Assembly (NCBI RefSeq): GCF_040448685.1
Contig: NZ_CP159290.1
Span: 1,364,001-1,428,000 of the forward strand
Length of the DNA: 64,000 nucleotides
Direction: 5' to 3'
Origin: Cellulosimicrobium sp. ES-005
GTDB taxonomy: Bacteria; Actinomycetota; Actinomycetes; Actinomycetales; Cellulomonadaceae
The position numbers and the translations under genes are program-made. The notes under the pieces were generated by a model that was not told the DNA's origin, made no database searches, and saw only the letters and a program-made list of their open reading frames with translations. This document shows positions 25,674 through 34,924 of the stretch, in pieces; position 1 is the first letter of the stretch; each line of letters begins with the position of its first letter.

Positions 25674-25679
25674 TAAGAT
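25674..25679 (+). promoter_or_regulatory. Leaderless-type -10 (TAAGAT) for yceD
   Basis: TAAGAT, 6 nt, then TTG 25686. This spacing is the main support for a TTG start of the yceD-rpmF-rnc-mutM operon. Confidence 0.55.
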
Positions 25680-25685
25680 CGATGT

Positions 25686-26396
25686 TTGGCTCGGCGCGTC
25701 GCGCGTCGGCCTGTGCCTGGCAGTCGCCTCGAGCGGCCGTCGGCCCCCGACATCGTTGACCATCCGTCCGCGGGCCCCCACGCCCGCGGCCTGGCGATCC
25801 TGGAGCGCGCCATCACCGCCGAGAAGACGTCGCCGCTCGTGCTCGACACGCACGAGCTCGGTCGGCGACCCGGGAGCATGCGGACGGTCGTCGCGACCGT
25901 CCCCGCGCCCGCCGACCTCGGGACCGCGGTCATCGGCATCCCCGAGGGCAGCGAGCTCGAGCTCGACCTGCGCCTCGAGGCGGTCATGGAGGGCGTGCTG
26001 GTCTCCGGGACGGTGACGGGCCGCGCGGTCGGGGAGTGCGTGCGCTGCCTCGACACCGTCCACGAGGACGTCACGGTCGAGCTCGCGGAGCTCTTCGCCT
26101 ACCCCGAGCGGGCGAAGGCCGCGGAGGAGTCGGGCGACGACCTGGAGGACGCCGAGGACGTGTACGACCTCGACGGCGACCTCGCGGACATCGAGCCCGC
26201 GCTACGGGATTCGGTCGTCACTGCACTACCATTCAGTCCGGTGTGCCGAGCGGACTGCCCGGGGCTGTGCTCCGAGTGCGGTGCGCGCCTGGCGGACGAC
26301 CCGGGCCACACCCACGAACTTGTCGACCCTCGGTGGTCGGCGCTGGAGAGCATGTTCGACACCTCGAACGTGTCCGACGAGACGAAAGAGAGCTAG
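25686..26396 (+). CDS. yceD: YceD/DUF177-family protein
   Basis: Conserved protein nearly always encoded beside rpmF. It is thought to act in 23S rRNA or ribosome biogenesis, but its activity is unclear. [25 protein letters not shown] and [19 protein letters not shown] hold the paired Cys motifs. The conserved core starts near [17 protein letters not shown] (about residue 49). No ATG or GTG lies in frame upstream of that core, leaving TTG 25686 and an unusual N-terminal extension of about 45 residues. Two nt separate it from rpmF. Confidence 0.88.
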   Translation: MARRVARRPVPGSRLERPSAPDIVDHPSAGPHARGLAILERAITAEKTSPLVLDTHELGRRPGSMRTVVATVPAPADLGTAVIGIPEGSELELDLRLEAVMEGVLVSGTVTGRAVGECVRCLDTVHEDVTVELAELFAYPERAKAAEESGDDLEDAEDVYDLDGDLADIEPALRDSVVTALPFSPVCRADCPGLCSECGARLADDPGHTHELVDPRWSALESMFDTSNVSDETKES

Positions 26397-26398
26397 CC

Positions 26399-26593
26399 GT
26401 GGCTGTTCCGAAGCGCAAGATGTCGCGCAGCAACACCCGTGCGCGTCGTTCGCAGTGGAAGACGACCGCCGCGAACCTCACCACCTGCCCGCAGTGCAAG
26501 GGCGACAAGCTGTCGCACGCGGCGTGCCCGACGTGCGGTACCTACAAGGGCCGCCAGTACGCCGAGGCGCTGCGCACCGAGCACGCAGGCTGA
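26399..26593 (+). CDS. rpmF: 50S ribosomal protein L32, zinc-binding form
   Basis: Large-subunit protein of 64 aa from GTG 26399. The conserved N-terminus [20 protein letters not shown] is followed by CPQC and CPTC zinc ligands about 12 residues apart. AAAGAGAG at the end of yceD supplies the ribosome-binding site. The gene lies between yceD and rnc in the usual order. Confidence 0.97.
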   Translation: MAVPKRKMSRSNTRARRSQWKTTAANLTTCPQCKGDKLSHAACPTCGTYKGRQYAEALRTEHAG

Positions 26594-26598
26594 GGCGC

Positions 26599-27357
26599 GT
26601 GGCACCGGCTGCACCGGCATCCGGTCTTCTCGAGAAGCTCGGGGTCCATCTGGACCCCGAGCTTCTCGTGCTTGCGCTCACGCACCGGTCGTTCGCGCAC
26701 GAGAACGGCGGCATCCCCACGAACGAGCGTCTCGAGTTCCTCGGTGACACCGTCCTGGGCCTTGTCGTCACGGAGACCCTCTACCGCCGCCACCCCGACC
26801 TGTCCGAGGGCGAGCTCGCCAAGATGCGGGCCGCGACCGTCTCGCAGAAGTCGCTCGCCGCGATCGCGCGCCGGCTCGGCCTGGGGCAGTACGTGCTGCT
26901 CGGCAAGGGCGAGATCCGCACGCGCGGCAACGACAAGGACTCGATCCTGTCGGACACGGTCGAGGCGATCATCGGCGCGGTCTACCTGAGCCACGGGCTC
27001 GAGCCCGCACGCGGCCTCGTGCTCCGTCTCGTGGAGCCGACGCTGTCGGCCGCCGCAGGGCTCGGCGCGGGGCTGGACTGGAAGACGTCGCTCCAGGAGG
27101 CCGCCGCCGCCGCAGGGCTCAGCGCCCCCTCCTACTCGAGCGACGCCGTCGGGCCGGACCACGCGCGCGTCTTCACCTCGTACGTCCACCTCGACGGCCG
27201 GCTCTACGGGACCGGCAGCGGCACCGCGAAGAAGTACGCCGAGCAGGAGGCCGCCGAGCGGGCCTACCGCGCACTGGCGGCCGAGCGCGCGGAGCCGGAG
27301 CCGTCCGACGGGCGCGCGGCCACGACGGTGGAGGCGGCCGAGGACGCCGGTGCCTGA
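26599..27357 (+). CDS. rnc: Ribonuclease III
   Basis: Endonuclease for double-stranded RNA, used in rRNA processing and mRNA decay. From GTG 26599 the 252 aa contain the catalytic signature [13 protein letters not shown] near residue 42 and the second acidic cluster [13 protein letters not shown] near 122. A C-terminal dsRNA-binding domain (about 155-230, [11 protein letters not shown] and [18 protein letters not shown]) and an acidic tail follow. It overlaps mutM by 8 nt. Confidence 0.97.
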   Translation: MAPAAPASGLLEKLGVHLDPELLVLALTHRSFAHENGGIPTNERLEFLGDTVLGLVVTETLYRRHPDLSEGELAKMRAATVSQKSLAAIARRLGLGQYVLLGKGEIRTRGNDKDSILSDTVEAIIGAVYLSHGLEPARGLVLRLVEPTLSAAAGLGAGLDWKTSLQEAAAAAGLSAPSYSSDAVGPDHARVFTSYVHLDGRLYGTGSGTAKKYAEQEAAERAYRALAAERAEPEPSDGRAATTVEAAEDAGA

Positions 27358-28315
27358 GCTGCCCGAGGTCGAGACCGTCCGCGACGGGCTCGGCCGCCAC
27401 GTGCTGGGCTCCCGGGTCGTCGACGTTGAGGTGCTGCGCGACTACAGCGTGCGGCGCCACGACGGCGGCCCGGCCGACTTCCGGGACCAGCTCCTCGGCC
27501 AGCGGCTCGACGCCGCGGTGCGCCGCGGCAAGTTCCTCTGGCTCCCGCTCGTGCCGGGCGGGTCGACGGGCGGGCCGACGGGTGGGCCCGACGACGGCCC
27601 CGCGGCCGCGCTGCTGGCCCACCTCGGGATGTCGGGCCAGCTCCTGGTGCGCTCGGGGCCGGGCCTCGGGGAACGGTCGCCGCACCTGCGCGTGCGTCTC
27701 GTGCTCGAGCCTGACGGCGCCGGCCCGGCGGGCGCGCTCGCGCTCGACTTCGTCGACCAGCGCACGTTCGGGCACCTGTCCGTCCAGGACCTCGTGCCCA
27801 CGCCCGACGGCGCGCCCGGCGGGCTCGGGGCCGACCTCGCCGCGGTGCCCGCCCCGGTCGCGCACATCGGCCGCGACCTCCTCGACCCCGCCCTGCGGCG
27901 CGACGACGTCGTCGACGCGATCCGCCGCCGTCGGACCGGCGTGAAGCGCGCGCTGCTCGACCAGACGGTCGTGTCCGGCGTCGGCAACATCTACGCCGAC
28001 GAGGCGCTGTGGCGCGCCCGCCTGCATTACGCGCGCGCCACCGACACGCTGCGCCGCCCCGAGGCGTACCGCCTGCTCGACGCCGCGGCCGAGGTGATGA
28101 CGGAGGCGCTCGCCCAGGGTGGGACGAGCTTCGACGCGCTCTACGTCAACGTCAACGGGCAGTCCGGCTACTTCTCGCGCTCGCTCGCGGTGTACGGGCA
28201 GGAAGGCGAGCCGTGCCCGCGCTGCGGGACGCCGGTGCGCCGAGACGAGTTCATGAACCGCTCGTCGTACACGTGCCCGCGGTGCCAGCCGCGCCCCCGC
28301 AACGGCCGCTGGTAG
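27350..28315 (+). CDS. mutM: Formamidopyrimidine-DNA glycosylase
   Basis: Removes 8-oxoguanine and formamidopyrimidines and cuts the abasic site. GTG 27350 yields PELPEVETV with the catalytic Pro2 and Glu3. [11 protein letters not shown] holds the conserved Lys-loop region, and the helix-two-turn-helix [15 protein letters not shown] follows. The C-terminal zinc finger has ligands CPRC and CPRC (about residues 286-312). The Gly/Pro-rich loop at about 64-80 is an insertion. 321 aa. Confidence 0.97.
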   Translation: MPELPEVETVRDGLGRHVLGSRVVDVEVLRDYSVRRHDGGPADFRDQLLGQRLDAAVRRGKFLWLPLVPGGSTGGPTGGPDDGPAAALLAHLGMSGQLLVRSGPGLGERSPHLRVRLVLEPDGAGPAGALALDFVDQRTFGHLSVQDLVPTPDGAPGGLGADLAAVPAPVAHIGRDLLDPALRRDDVVDAIRRRRTGVKRALLDQTVVSGVGNIYADEALWRARLHYARATDTLRRPEAYRLLDAAAEVMTEALAQGGTSFDALYVNVNGQSGYFSRSLAVYGQEGEPCPRCGTPVRRDEFMNRSSYTCPRCQPRPRNGRW

Positions 28316-28376
28316 GTCGTCGGCCCGCCCCCGCTCCGGCGTCGGCACTCCGGTTCGTCTCGCCGTCGTCGCCGGG

Positions 28377-29318
28377 TCAGCGGGGGACGACGTTGCGGAG
28401 CTCGCGGCCCGCGCGGAGCGCGTCGAGGTTGGCGTTCACGAGGTCCGACGCGCGCTGGGGGCGGTTGCCCGCGACGTGCGGCGTGAGGATCAGCCGCGGC
28501 GCGTCCCACAGGGGTGACGCCTCCGGCAGGGGCTCGGTCTCCGTGACGTCGAGCGCGGCACCGCCGAGGCGGCCGTCGCGCAGGGCCGTGACGAGCGCGT
28601 CCTCGTCGACCGTGGCGCCGCGGCCGACGTTGACGAAGACCGCGTGGTCGGGGAGCTGGTCGATCCGGGCGGCGTCGAACGCGTGCCGGGTCGCGTCGAG
28701 CGCGGGGAGCAGGGAGACGAGCACGTCGGTCGAGGCGAGCACGTCGGGGAGGTCGTCGTCGGTCATGACGGGGAACCCGTGGCGCTCGCCACGGCGGCTC
28801 GCGACGCCCGTCACCTCGGCGCCCAGCGCGGCGAGCAGCGGGGCGAGCCGTGCCGCGATCGAGCCGAAACCCCAGATCGTCACGCGCGCGCCGTCGAGCG
28901 TGTACCGCGCGGCCGTCGCGGGGTCGGCCTGGGCGCGGTTCACGGCGGTGTCCCACCGGTGGTCGCGCTGCGCCGCCCCGAGCACGTCGAGCCGGCGCAC
29001 GGCCGCGAGGACGAGGGCGAGCGCATGCTCGGCGACGGGACCGTCGTGCAGCGACCGCCCGGACGTGATCGGCACGTCCGGGCCGAACCCCGCGGCCAGC
29101 ACCGCGTCCGGGCCCGCCGCGAGCGTCTGGACCCAGCGCAGTCGCGTGAGCCGCGCAGCGGCGTCCGCGAGGTTCGCGGGGGTGTTCGCCCACGCCACGA
29201 GCACCTCGGCGTCGGCGTCCTCGGGACCGAGCGGTGCCGCGGCGTCGTAGCGGACGACCTGGTCTCCCGGGCCGCCGCGCACGTCGAGGGCGATGGTGCT
29301 GGGCACGAGGATCTTCAA
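28377..29318 (-). CDS. D-isomer-specific 2-hydroxyacid dehydrogenase
   Basis: NAD(P)-dependent reduction of a 2-keto acid. From TTG 29318 (KILVPSTIALDV), with GGGAGCAG upstream, the protein has 313 aa. The nucleotide-binding motif is IWGFGSIAARLAPLLAALG, followed by VNVGRGATVDEDAL, the catalytic Glu region DVTETEPLP, and LILTPHVAGN with the catalytic His. Substrate is unknown; it is closest in feel to phosphoglycerate- or glyoxylate-type family members used in salvage. It is convergent with mutM and divergent from the permease operon. Confidence 0.9.
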   Translation of the reverse strand: MKILVPSTIALDVRGGPGDQVVRYDAAAPLGPEDADAEVLVAWANTPANLADAAARLTRLRWVQTLAAGPDAVLAAGFGPDVPITSGRSLHDGPVAEHALALVLAAVRRLDVLGAAQRDHRWDTAVNRAQADPATAARYTLDGARVTIWGFGSIAARLAPLLAALGAEVTGVASRRGERHGFPVMTDDDLPDVLASTDVLVSLLPALDATRHAFDAARIDQLPDHAVFVNVGRGATVDEDALVTALRDGRLGGAALDVTETEPLPEASPLWDAPRLILTPHVAGNRPQRASDLVNANLDALRAGRELRNVVPR

Positions 29319-29570
29319 TGCTGCTCCCGGGGTGGTCCGTCGAGGTCGCGGCCTCCCGGCGCGGGTCGGGCCGCCTCGCGAACGTACCACCGTGCCGTCC
29401 GGCGGGCGGCCGGCCGCCGCACGGCTGCTGCTCGGGGGCGCCTCGCCCGTCCCACCTGCGCTTCCGCAGGCGCGACCTCGCCGCCGGGGATATGTTCGCG
29501 GTGTTCCGACGACGCGCCGTCCGCGCGCCGTCCCGGTCGGCCCCGCGGGGTCACGGCTTCGGGGGTGGGG

Positions 29571-31058
29571 ATGGGCTCGTCCACGGGCGCGCCGACGCAC
29601 GCGGAGGTGCGCGCGGCGATCACGGCACGGACGCCGAAGAACTACATCACGTGGCTCACGCTCGCGTTCATGATCACGTCGTCGGTCGCGAGCCTGCGCG
29701 CCGCGCCGACGATGGCGGTCTACGGACTCGCGGCGGTGTTCCTCTACATCGTCCCGGCGCTCGTGTTCCTGCTGCCGACGTCCCTCGTGTCCGCCGAGCT
29801 CGCCTCCGGCTGGTCGGGCGGGGTGTACCGGTGGGTCGCGGACGGCGTGTCCAAGCCGCTCGGCTTCCTCGCCGTCTGGTGCCAGTTCGCGATGACGATC
29901 TTCTACTACCCGAGCCTGCTCGGGTACGTCGCGAGCACGTTCGCGTACGTCATCAACCCGAGCCTCGCCAGCAACGGGCTGTACGTGGCGATCGTCATCG
30001 TCGTGCTCTTCTGGACCGGCGTGTGGCTCTCCTCGCAGGGCACCAAGACGGTCGCCGGCCTGTCGAGCTGGGGACTCATCATCGGCACGCTCATCCCGGC
30101 CGCGATCCTCGTCGTGCTCGGCATCGTGTTCCTCGGGCAGGGCAACCCGTCGGCCGCGCCGATGGACGCGCAGCACCTGCTCCCCGCCTGGACGGGCCTC
30201 GCGTCCCTCGTGCTCATCGTCAACAACTTCCTGTCCTACGCGGGCATGGAGATGAACGCGGTCCACGTCACGAGCCTGCGCAAGCCCTCGACGGAGTTCC
30301 CGCGGTCGATGTTCCTCGCGATCGGGCTCGTGCTCGTCATCTTCATCCTCCCGGCCGTGGCGATCAGCTGGGTCATCCCGGCCGACCAGCTCAGCCTCAC
30401 GGCGGGCGTCATGCAGGCGTTCGACGCGTTCTTCGCCAACTTCGGCGTGAGCTGGCTGACGCCGATCCTCGGCCTCATGCTCATCGCGGCGTCGCTCGGC
30501 GGCATGCTCACGTGGCTCGCCGGGCCGTCCAAGGGCCTGCTCACGGTCGCGCGCGAGGAGGGCTACCTCCCGCCGTTCCTCCAGCGCCTCAACAAGCACG
30601 GGGTGCAGCAGAACATCCTCGTCACCCAGGGCCTCATCACGACGGGGATCGCGCTCCTCTACGCGTTCATCCCGGACGTGTCGAGCGCCTACTGGATCCT
30701 GTCCGTCATCACGACGCAGGTGTACCTCGTCATGTACCTGCTGCTGTTCGTCGCGGCGGTGCGGCTGCGTCGTCGCGCACCCGACCACCCGCGCGGCTAC
30801 CGAGCGCCCGTGCTCACGCTCCTGTGCGTCGTCGGGTTCTGCGCGTCGGTGGCCGCGATGATCATCGGGTTCGTGCCGCCGGCCCAGTTCTCCAGCGGGA
30901 ACGTCGGGGTGTACGTGCTCATCGTGGGCGGCGGGCTCGGCATCATCGGCCTGCTCGTCCCGGCGCTGTTCTACCTGCTGCGCAAGCCGTCCTGGAAGGA
31001 CCCGGAGGCCGCGGCCATCGCCGCCGCGGACGAGGCGGGGGAGGGCGAGGCGGCATGA
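29571..31058 (+). CDS. APC-family amino-acid permease
   Basis: Twelve hydrophobic segments across 495 aa place it in the amino acid-polyamine-organocation superfamily. Signatures include SLVSAELASGWSGGVYRWV near residue 70, FLSYAGMEMNAVHVTSLRKP in the middle and DHPRGYRAPV before the last segments. The closest family I recognise is the glutamate/GABA antiporter (GadC/YjeM) group. ATG 29571 follows GGGGTGGGG. It overlaps the next small gene, and an M20 dipeptidase comes third, suggesting uptake of peptide-derived amino acids or export of products. Confidence 0.88.
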   Translation: MGSSTGAPTHAEVRAAITARTPKNYITWLTLAFMITSSVASLRAAPTMAVYGLAAVFLYIVPALVFLLPTSLVSAELASGWSGGVYRWVADGVSKPLGFLAVWCQFAMTIFYYPSLLGYVASTFAYVINPSLASNGLYVAIVIVVLFWTGVWLSSQGTKTVAGLSSWGLIIGTLIPAAILVVLGIVFLGQGNPSAAPMDAQHLLPAWTGLASLVLIVNNFLSYAGMEMNAVHVTSLRKPSTEFPRSMFLAIGLVLVIFILPAVAISWVIPADQLSLTAGVMQAFDAFFANFGVSWLTPILGLMLIAASLGGMLTWLAGPSKGLLTVAREEGYLPPFLQRLNKHGVQQNILVTQGLITTGIALLYAFIPDVSSAYWILSVITTQVYLVMYLLLFVAAVRLRRRAPDHPRGYRAPVLTLLCVVGFCASVAAMIIGFVPPAQFSSGNVGVYVLIVGGGLGIIGLLVPALFYLLRKPSWKDPEAAAIAAADEAGEGEAA

Positions 31059-31588
31059 CCACGACGCGCCCGGACCACGTCCCCGAGCACGAGCCCGAGC
31101 CGGTCTCGTCCAAGCGGTGGGTCACGTACACCGCCGTCGCGCTGCTCCTCGTCGCGCTCGGCGCGGTCATGGTGACCGTGTTCCACGACGTGCGCACCAA
31201 TCGCGACGCACGCGAGGCCGAGCAGAAGGCCGCCGAGCTGCACGACCGCTTCGCCGAGATCGGGATCACGGCCTTCAGCGAGGAGACCATCGCCGACGTC
31301 CTCGGGGACGACGGCGGCGGGTTCTGCACGGACCCGGCGGCCCTCGTCGAGGCGACGGCGAACCTCGGCGCCGCGAACGGGGCGGCCGGGCCGGGGCTGC
31401 GGCCGTCCGTCCTCGACGAGCGCCGCCTCGCGGGCGACCGGCTCGTCATCGAGGTCTACTGCCCCGACCAGCTCGACGCGTTCGACGCGTACGTCGACTC
31501 GCTCGACCTCGACCCCGGCCGCACGACCGAGCCGGGCAGCGACGCCACCGAGGGCGCCGACGCCACCCCGACCGAGGAGGACGCGTGA
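31055..31588 (+). CDS. Hypothetical single-pass membrane protein
   Basis: 177 aa that I do not recognise. One transmembrane helix (YTAVALLLVALGAVMVTVF, about 26-44) is followed by a charged helical stalk and an extracytoplasmic region with two Cys (GGGFCTDP and EVYCPDQ) that could form a disulfide. The tail is acidic and Thr/Glu rich. It overlaps both neighbours by 4 nt (ATGA, GTGA), so it is produced with the permease and dipeptidase and may be an accessory subunit of the transporter. Confidence 0.75.
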   Translation: MTTTRPDHVPEHEPEPVSSKRWVTYTAVALLLVALGAVMVTVFHDVRTNRDAREAEQKAAELHDRFAEIGITAFSEETIADVLGDDGGGFCTDPAALVEATANLGAANGAAGPGLRPSVLDERRLAGDRLVIEVYCPDQLDAFDAYVDSLDLDPGRTTEPGSDATEGADATPTEEDA

Positions 31589-32988
31589 GCCAGCCGAGCA
31601 CCGGAGCACGACCGGGCGCCACCGGGCACGTCGAGGAGGTGCGTGCCGCCGTCCAGGGCCTGGTGCCCCGTGCGCTCGACGACCTGCGCACGCTCGTCGC
31701 CATCCCGTCCGTCGCCGACGAGCGCCTCTACCCCCGTGCCGAGTGCGAGCGCGCCGCGCAGTGGGTCGCCGACGCGTTCCGCGCCGAGGGGATCGACACA
31801 CGGCTCGAGGTCACGCCCGACGGGTCGCAGGTCGTGCTCGGGCACCGCCCCGGCCCCGACGGCGCGCCCACGGTGCTCCTCTACGCGCACTACGACGTGC
31901 AGCCGCCGCTCGACGACGCCGCGTGGACGACCCCGCCGTTCGAGCTCACCGAGCGCGACGGCCGGCTCTACGGGCGTGGGGCCGCCGACTGCAAGGGGAA
32001 CATCGTCACCCACCTGACCGCGCTCCGGGCGCTGCGCGCGCTCGGCGGCGAGGACTACCCGGTCGGCGTCCGTCTCGTCGTCGAGGGCTCGGAGGAGCAG
32101 GGGACCGGCGGCCTCGACCGGTGGGTCGAGGCGAACCCGGGGGCGCTCGCGGCCGACGCGATGCTCGTCCAGGACACCGGCAACGCCGAGCTCGGCCTCC
32201 CGACGCTCACCGTGACGCTGCGCGGCGCGGCGAACGTCGTCGTGCACGTCGAGGCGCTCGAGGGCGAGATCCACTCGGGCATGTTCGGCGGGGCCGCGCC
32301 CGACGCCCTCGCCGCGCTCGTCGCCGTGCTCGCGAGCCTGCGCGACGAGCACGGCGACACGACGATCGACGGCGTGCCGGACGCCGTCACCCACGGGACC
32401 TGGGACGGCGTCGCGTACGACGAGGAGCAGTTCCGCCACGACGCGGGAGTGCTCGACGGCGTCGGCCTCGTCGGGACGGGCAGCGTCGCCGACCGGCTCT
32501 GGGCCCGGCCCGTGGTGACGATCCTCGGGATCGACGCCCCGAGCGTCGTCGGCTCGGCCGCGGCGATCCAGCCCCGCGCCTCGGCGCGGCTCAACCTGCG
32601 TGTCCCGCCGGGCTCCGACGCCCAGGACCTCCAGGACAAGCTCGTCGCGCACCTGGAGGCCCACGCGCCCTGGGGCGTGCGCGTCCGCGTGGAGCGCGAC
32701 GCCGTCGGGCAGCCGTTCGCGGCCCGCACGAGCGGGCACGTGTTCGACACGCTCACGGCGGCGCTCGCGGACGCGTACGGGCGCGAGACGGTCACGGCGG
32801 GGCAGGGCGGCTCGATCCCGCTGTGCAACGTGCTCGCCGGGCAGTACCCGGACGCGGAGATCGTGCTGCTCGGCGTCGAGGAGCCGGCGTGCCTCATCCA
32901 CGCGCCGAACGAGTCGGTCGCACCGAGCGAGATCGAGAACCTCGCGGTCGGCGAGGCGCTGTTCCTCGCGCGCCTCGGCGAAGGCTGA
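31585..32988 (+). CDS. M20-family dipeptidase
   Basis: Zinc-dependent cytosolic exopeptidase of 467 aa. The metal site is built from LLYAHYDVQPP (His and Asp), GRGAADCKGN (bridging Asp), EGSEEQGTGG (catalytic Glu and ligand) and QDTGNAELGLPTLT. The dimerisation lid domain covers about 205-340, and the last ligand His lies in CLIHAPNES near the C-terminus. It resembles cytosolic nonspecific dipeptidases. GTG 31585 overlaps the preceding stop, making this the third cistron of the operon. Confidence 0.95.
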   Translation: MSQPSTGARPGATGHVEEVRAAVQGLVPRALDDLRTLVAIPSVADERLYPRAECERAAQWVADAFRAEGIDTRLEVTPDGSQVVLGHRPGPDGAPTVLLYAHYDVQPPLDDAAWTTPPFELTERDGRLYGRGAADCKGNIVTHLTALRALRALGGEDYPVGVRLVVEGSEEQGTGGLDRWVEANPGALAADAMLVQDTGNAELGLPTLTVTLRGAANVVVHVEALEGEIHSGMFGGAAPDALAALVAVLASLRDEHGDTTIDGVPDAVTHGTWDGVAYDEEQFRHDAGVLDGVGLVGTGSVADRLWARPVVTILGIDAPSVVGSAAAIQPRASARLNLRVPPGSDAQDLQDKLVAHLEAHAPWGVRVRVERDAVGQPFAARTSGHVFDTLTAALADAYGRETVTAGQGGSIPLCNVLAGQYPDAEIVLLGVEEPACLIHAPNESVAPSEIENLAVGEALFLARLGEG

Positions 32989-33005
32989 CGGCTACCACTG
33001 ACACC

Positions 33006-33079
33006 GGCCGAGATCGACCCGTCGGTCTCCAGATCGACCCTCGGAGGGTCGATCTCGGCCGCACGGGTCGATCTCGGGG
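33006..33079. terminator. Nested inverted repeats between convergent operons
   Basis: GGCCGAGATCGACCC (33006-33020) and GGGTCGATCTCGGCC (33046-33060) form a perfect 15-bp dyad. Inside it AGATCGACCCT (33031-33041) pairs with AGGGTCGATCT (33045-33055) around CGG. A fifth partial copy, GGGTCGATCTCGG, follows at 33065-33077. It lies 17 nt after the dipeptidase stop and just before the cydC stop, so it can serve as a bidirectional terminator. Confidence 0.75.
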
Positions 33080-34924
33080 CTACCGCGGTGCGGGCGTCTC
33101 CTGGTCGAGCGCCCACCGGTAGGCGGGGAGCCCGAGCAGCTCGGCGTGCGTCCCGCGCGCGACGACGCGCGCCGGGGCGTCGTCCGGCGCGCCGTCCGGG
33201 ACACCGAGGAGCAGCACCTCGTCGACCGCCTCGAGCGCGCTGAGCCGGTGCGTCGCGAGCACGACGCCGCGTCGGCCACCTCCGGCCGACGCGCCCGCCG
33301 GCGCGCGGGTCGTCGCGACGAGGTGCCGCACGAGCGCGTCGGCGCCGGTCGCGTCGAGGTGCTCGGCCGGCTCGTCGAGCAGGAGCAGGGGCGCGGGTGA
33401 CAACAACGCCCGCGCGACGAGCAGACGACGACGCTCGCCGCCGGAGACGGTCGTGGCGTCCGGGCCGAGCAGCGTCTCGACGCCGTCCGGCAGCGCGGCG
33501 AGCCAGGCGTCCAGGCCGACGTCGTGCAGCGTCGCCGCGGCCTCCTCGGCCGTGACGTCGCCTCGCGCGACGCGCAGGTTCTCCAGCACCGTCGTGTCGA
33601 ACACGTGCGCGTCCTCGGCGACGAGCACGACGCCGCGCGCCGTGGCCTCGCGGGGGAGGGCGCTCACGTCGGTTCCGTCGAGCGTCACCCTCCCCGCGAG
33701 CGCGGGGACGAGCCCGGCGGCGGTCGCGAGCAGCGTCGTCTTGCCGACGCCGGACGGACCGACGACCGCGACCGCGCGCCCAGGGCGCAGGTCGAGGTCC
33801 GCCCCCGCCACGACGACGCGCGCCGCGCCCGGCCAGCCCGCCGCGACGTCGTCGAGCGCGAGCGACGCCTGCTCGGGGGACGACGGCTCCGCCGGACCGG
33901 GGACGGACGCGTCCGCGGCGGGGGCAGCCGTCGTGACGCGGGGTGCGGAGCCGTCGAGGAGCGCGACGACGCGCGCCGCGGCCTGGCGCGAGCGGTGGAG
34001 CTGGACGGCGGCGGCGGGCAGGGCGTTCGCGGCCTCGAACACCGCGAGCGGCGTGAGCACGATGACCGACAGCTCCACGGGCGCGAGCGTCCCGGCCGTC
34101 ACGGCCGGGATGCCGAGCAGGAGCGACGCGAGCACGGCGAGGCCGACGGCGAGCGCCGCGATCCCGGCGGCGACCCCGGCGGGCCGGGCGCCGTCGTCGG
34201 TCACCCGGGCGAGGGCGCGGTCGCTCGCGCGGAGGTCGGCGAGGCGCGCGTCGAGGCGGCCCGAGACGGCGAGCGGGCCGGACTGCTCGAGGATCTCGAG
34301 CGTCGTCGCGGTCATCGCCGCGCGCGTCGTCGCGCCGCGCGCCTCGACCTCGCGCGCCGACCGTGCGGAGAGCCACGGCGCGACGACCGCGGCGAGGAGC
34401 AGGCACAGCGCGAGCGCGACGCCCGCGGCGGGCAGGAACGCCCCGACGAGCACCACGGATCCCACCGAGATCGCCAGCGCGACACCGGCGGGGACGAGCG
34501 CGCGCACGACGACGTCGCCCACCGCGTCGACGTCCGCCCCGACCCGCGCGAGCAGGTCTCCGCGCCGCAGCCCGACGAGCGCGCCCGGGGAGCCCTCCGC
34601 CAGTGCGGTGTACAGGTTCGCGCGCAGGGCGGCCATGCCGCGCAGCGCGACGTCGTGCGAGGCGAGGCGTTCGAGGTAGCGGAAGACGCCGCGCGAGATG
34701 CCGAACGCGCGCACGGCGACGACCGCGACCGACAGGGTGAGGACGGGAGGCATCTGCGAGGCGCGGGCGATGAGCCACGCGGCGACGGCGGCGAGGCCGA
34801 CGGCGCTCCCGAGCGAGAGCGTGCCGAGCACGACGGCCCAGACGACGCGGCGCCAGCGCACGTCGAGCAGCCCGACGGCACGCCACAGCGGGTCGTTCGC
34901 GAGGCGGTCGCGGGGCCCGGTCAC
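33080..34924 (-). CDS. cydC: Thiol reductant ABC exporter, CydC subunit
   Basis: Half of the heterodimeric CydDC ABC transporter, needed for assembly of cytochrome bd; in E. coli it exports glutathione and cysteine. Six transmembrane segments fill about residues 15-310. The nucleotide-binding domain has Walker A GPSGVGKTTLL, signature VSGGERRRLLVARALL, Walker B LLLLDEPAEHLDA and the H-loop THRLSALE. 614 aa from GTG 34924, overlapping the cydD stop by 4 nt. Confidence 0.94.
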   Translation of the reverse strand: MTGPRDRLANDPLWRAVGLLDVRWRRVVWAVVLGTLSLGSAVGLAAVAAWLIARASQMPPVLTLSVAVVAVRAFGISRGVFRYLERLASHDVALRGMAALRANLYTALAEGSPGALVGLRRGDLLARVGADVDAVGDVVVRALVPAGVALAISVGSVVLVGAFLPAAGVALALCLLLAAVVAPWLSARSAREVEARGATTRAAMTATTLEILEQSGPLAVSGRLDARLADLRASDRALARVTDDGARPAGVAAGIAALAVGLAVLASLLLGIPAVTAGTLAPVELSVIVLTPLAVFEAANALPAAAVQLHRSRQAAARVVALLDGSAPRVTTAAPAADASVPGPAEPSSPEQASLALDDVAAGWPGAARVVVAGADLDLRPGRAVAVVGPSGVGKTTLLATAAGLVPALAGRVTLDGTDVSALPREATARGVVLVAEDAHVFDTTVLENLRVARGDVTAEEAAATLHDVGLDAWLAALPDGVETLLGPDATTVSGGERRRLLVARALLSPAPLLLLDEPAEHLDATGADALVRHLVATTRAPAGASAGGGRRGVVLATHRLSALEAVDEVLLLGVPDGAPDDAPARVVARGTHAELLGLPAYRWALDQETPAPR

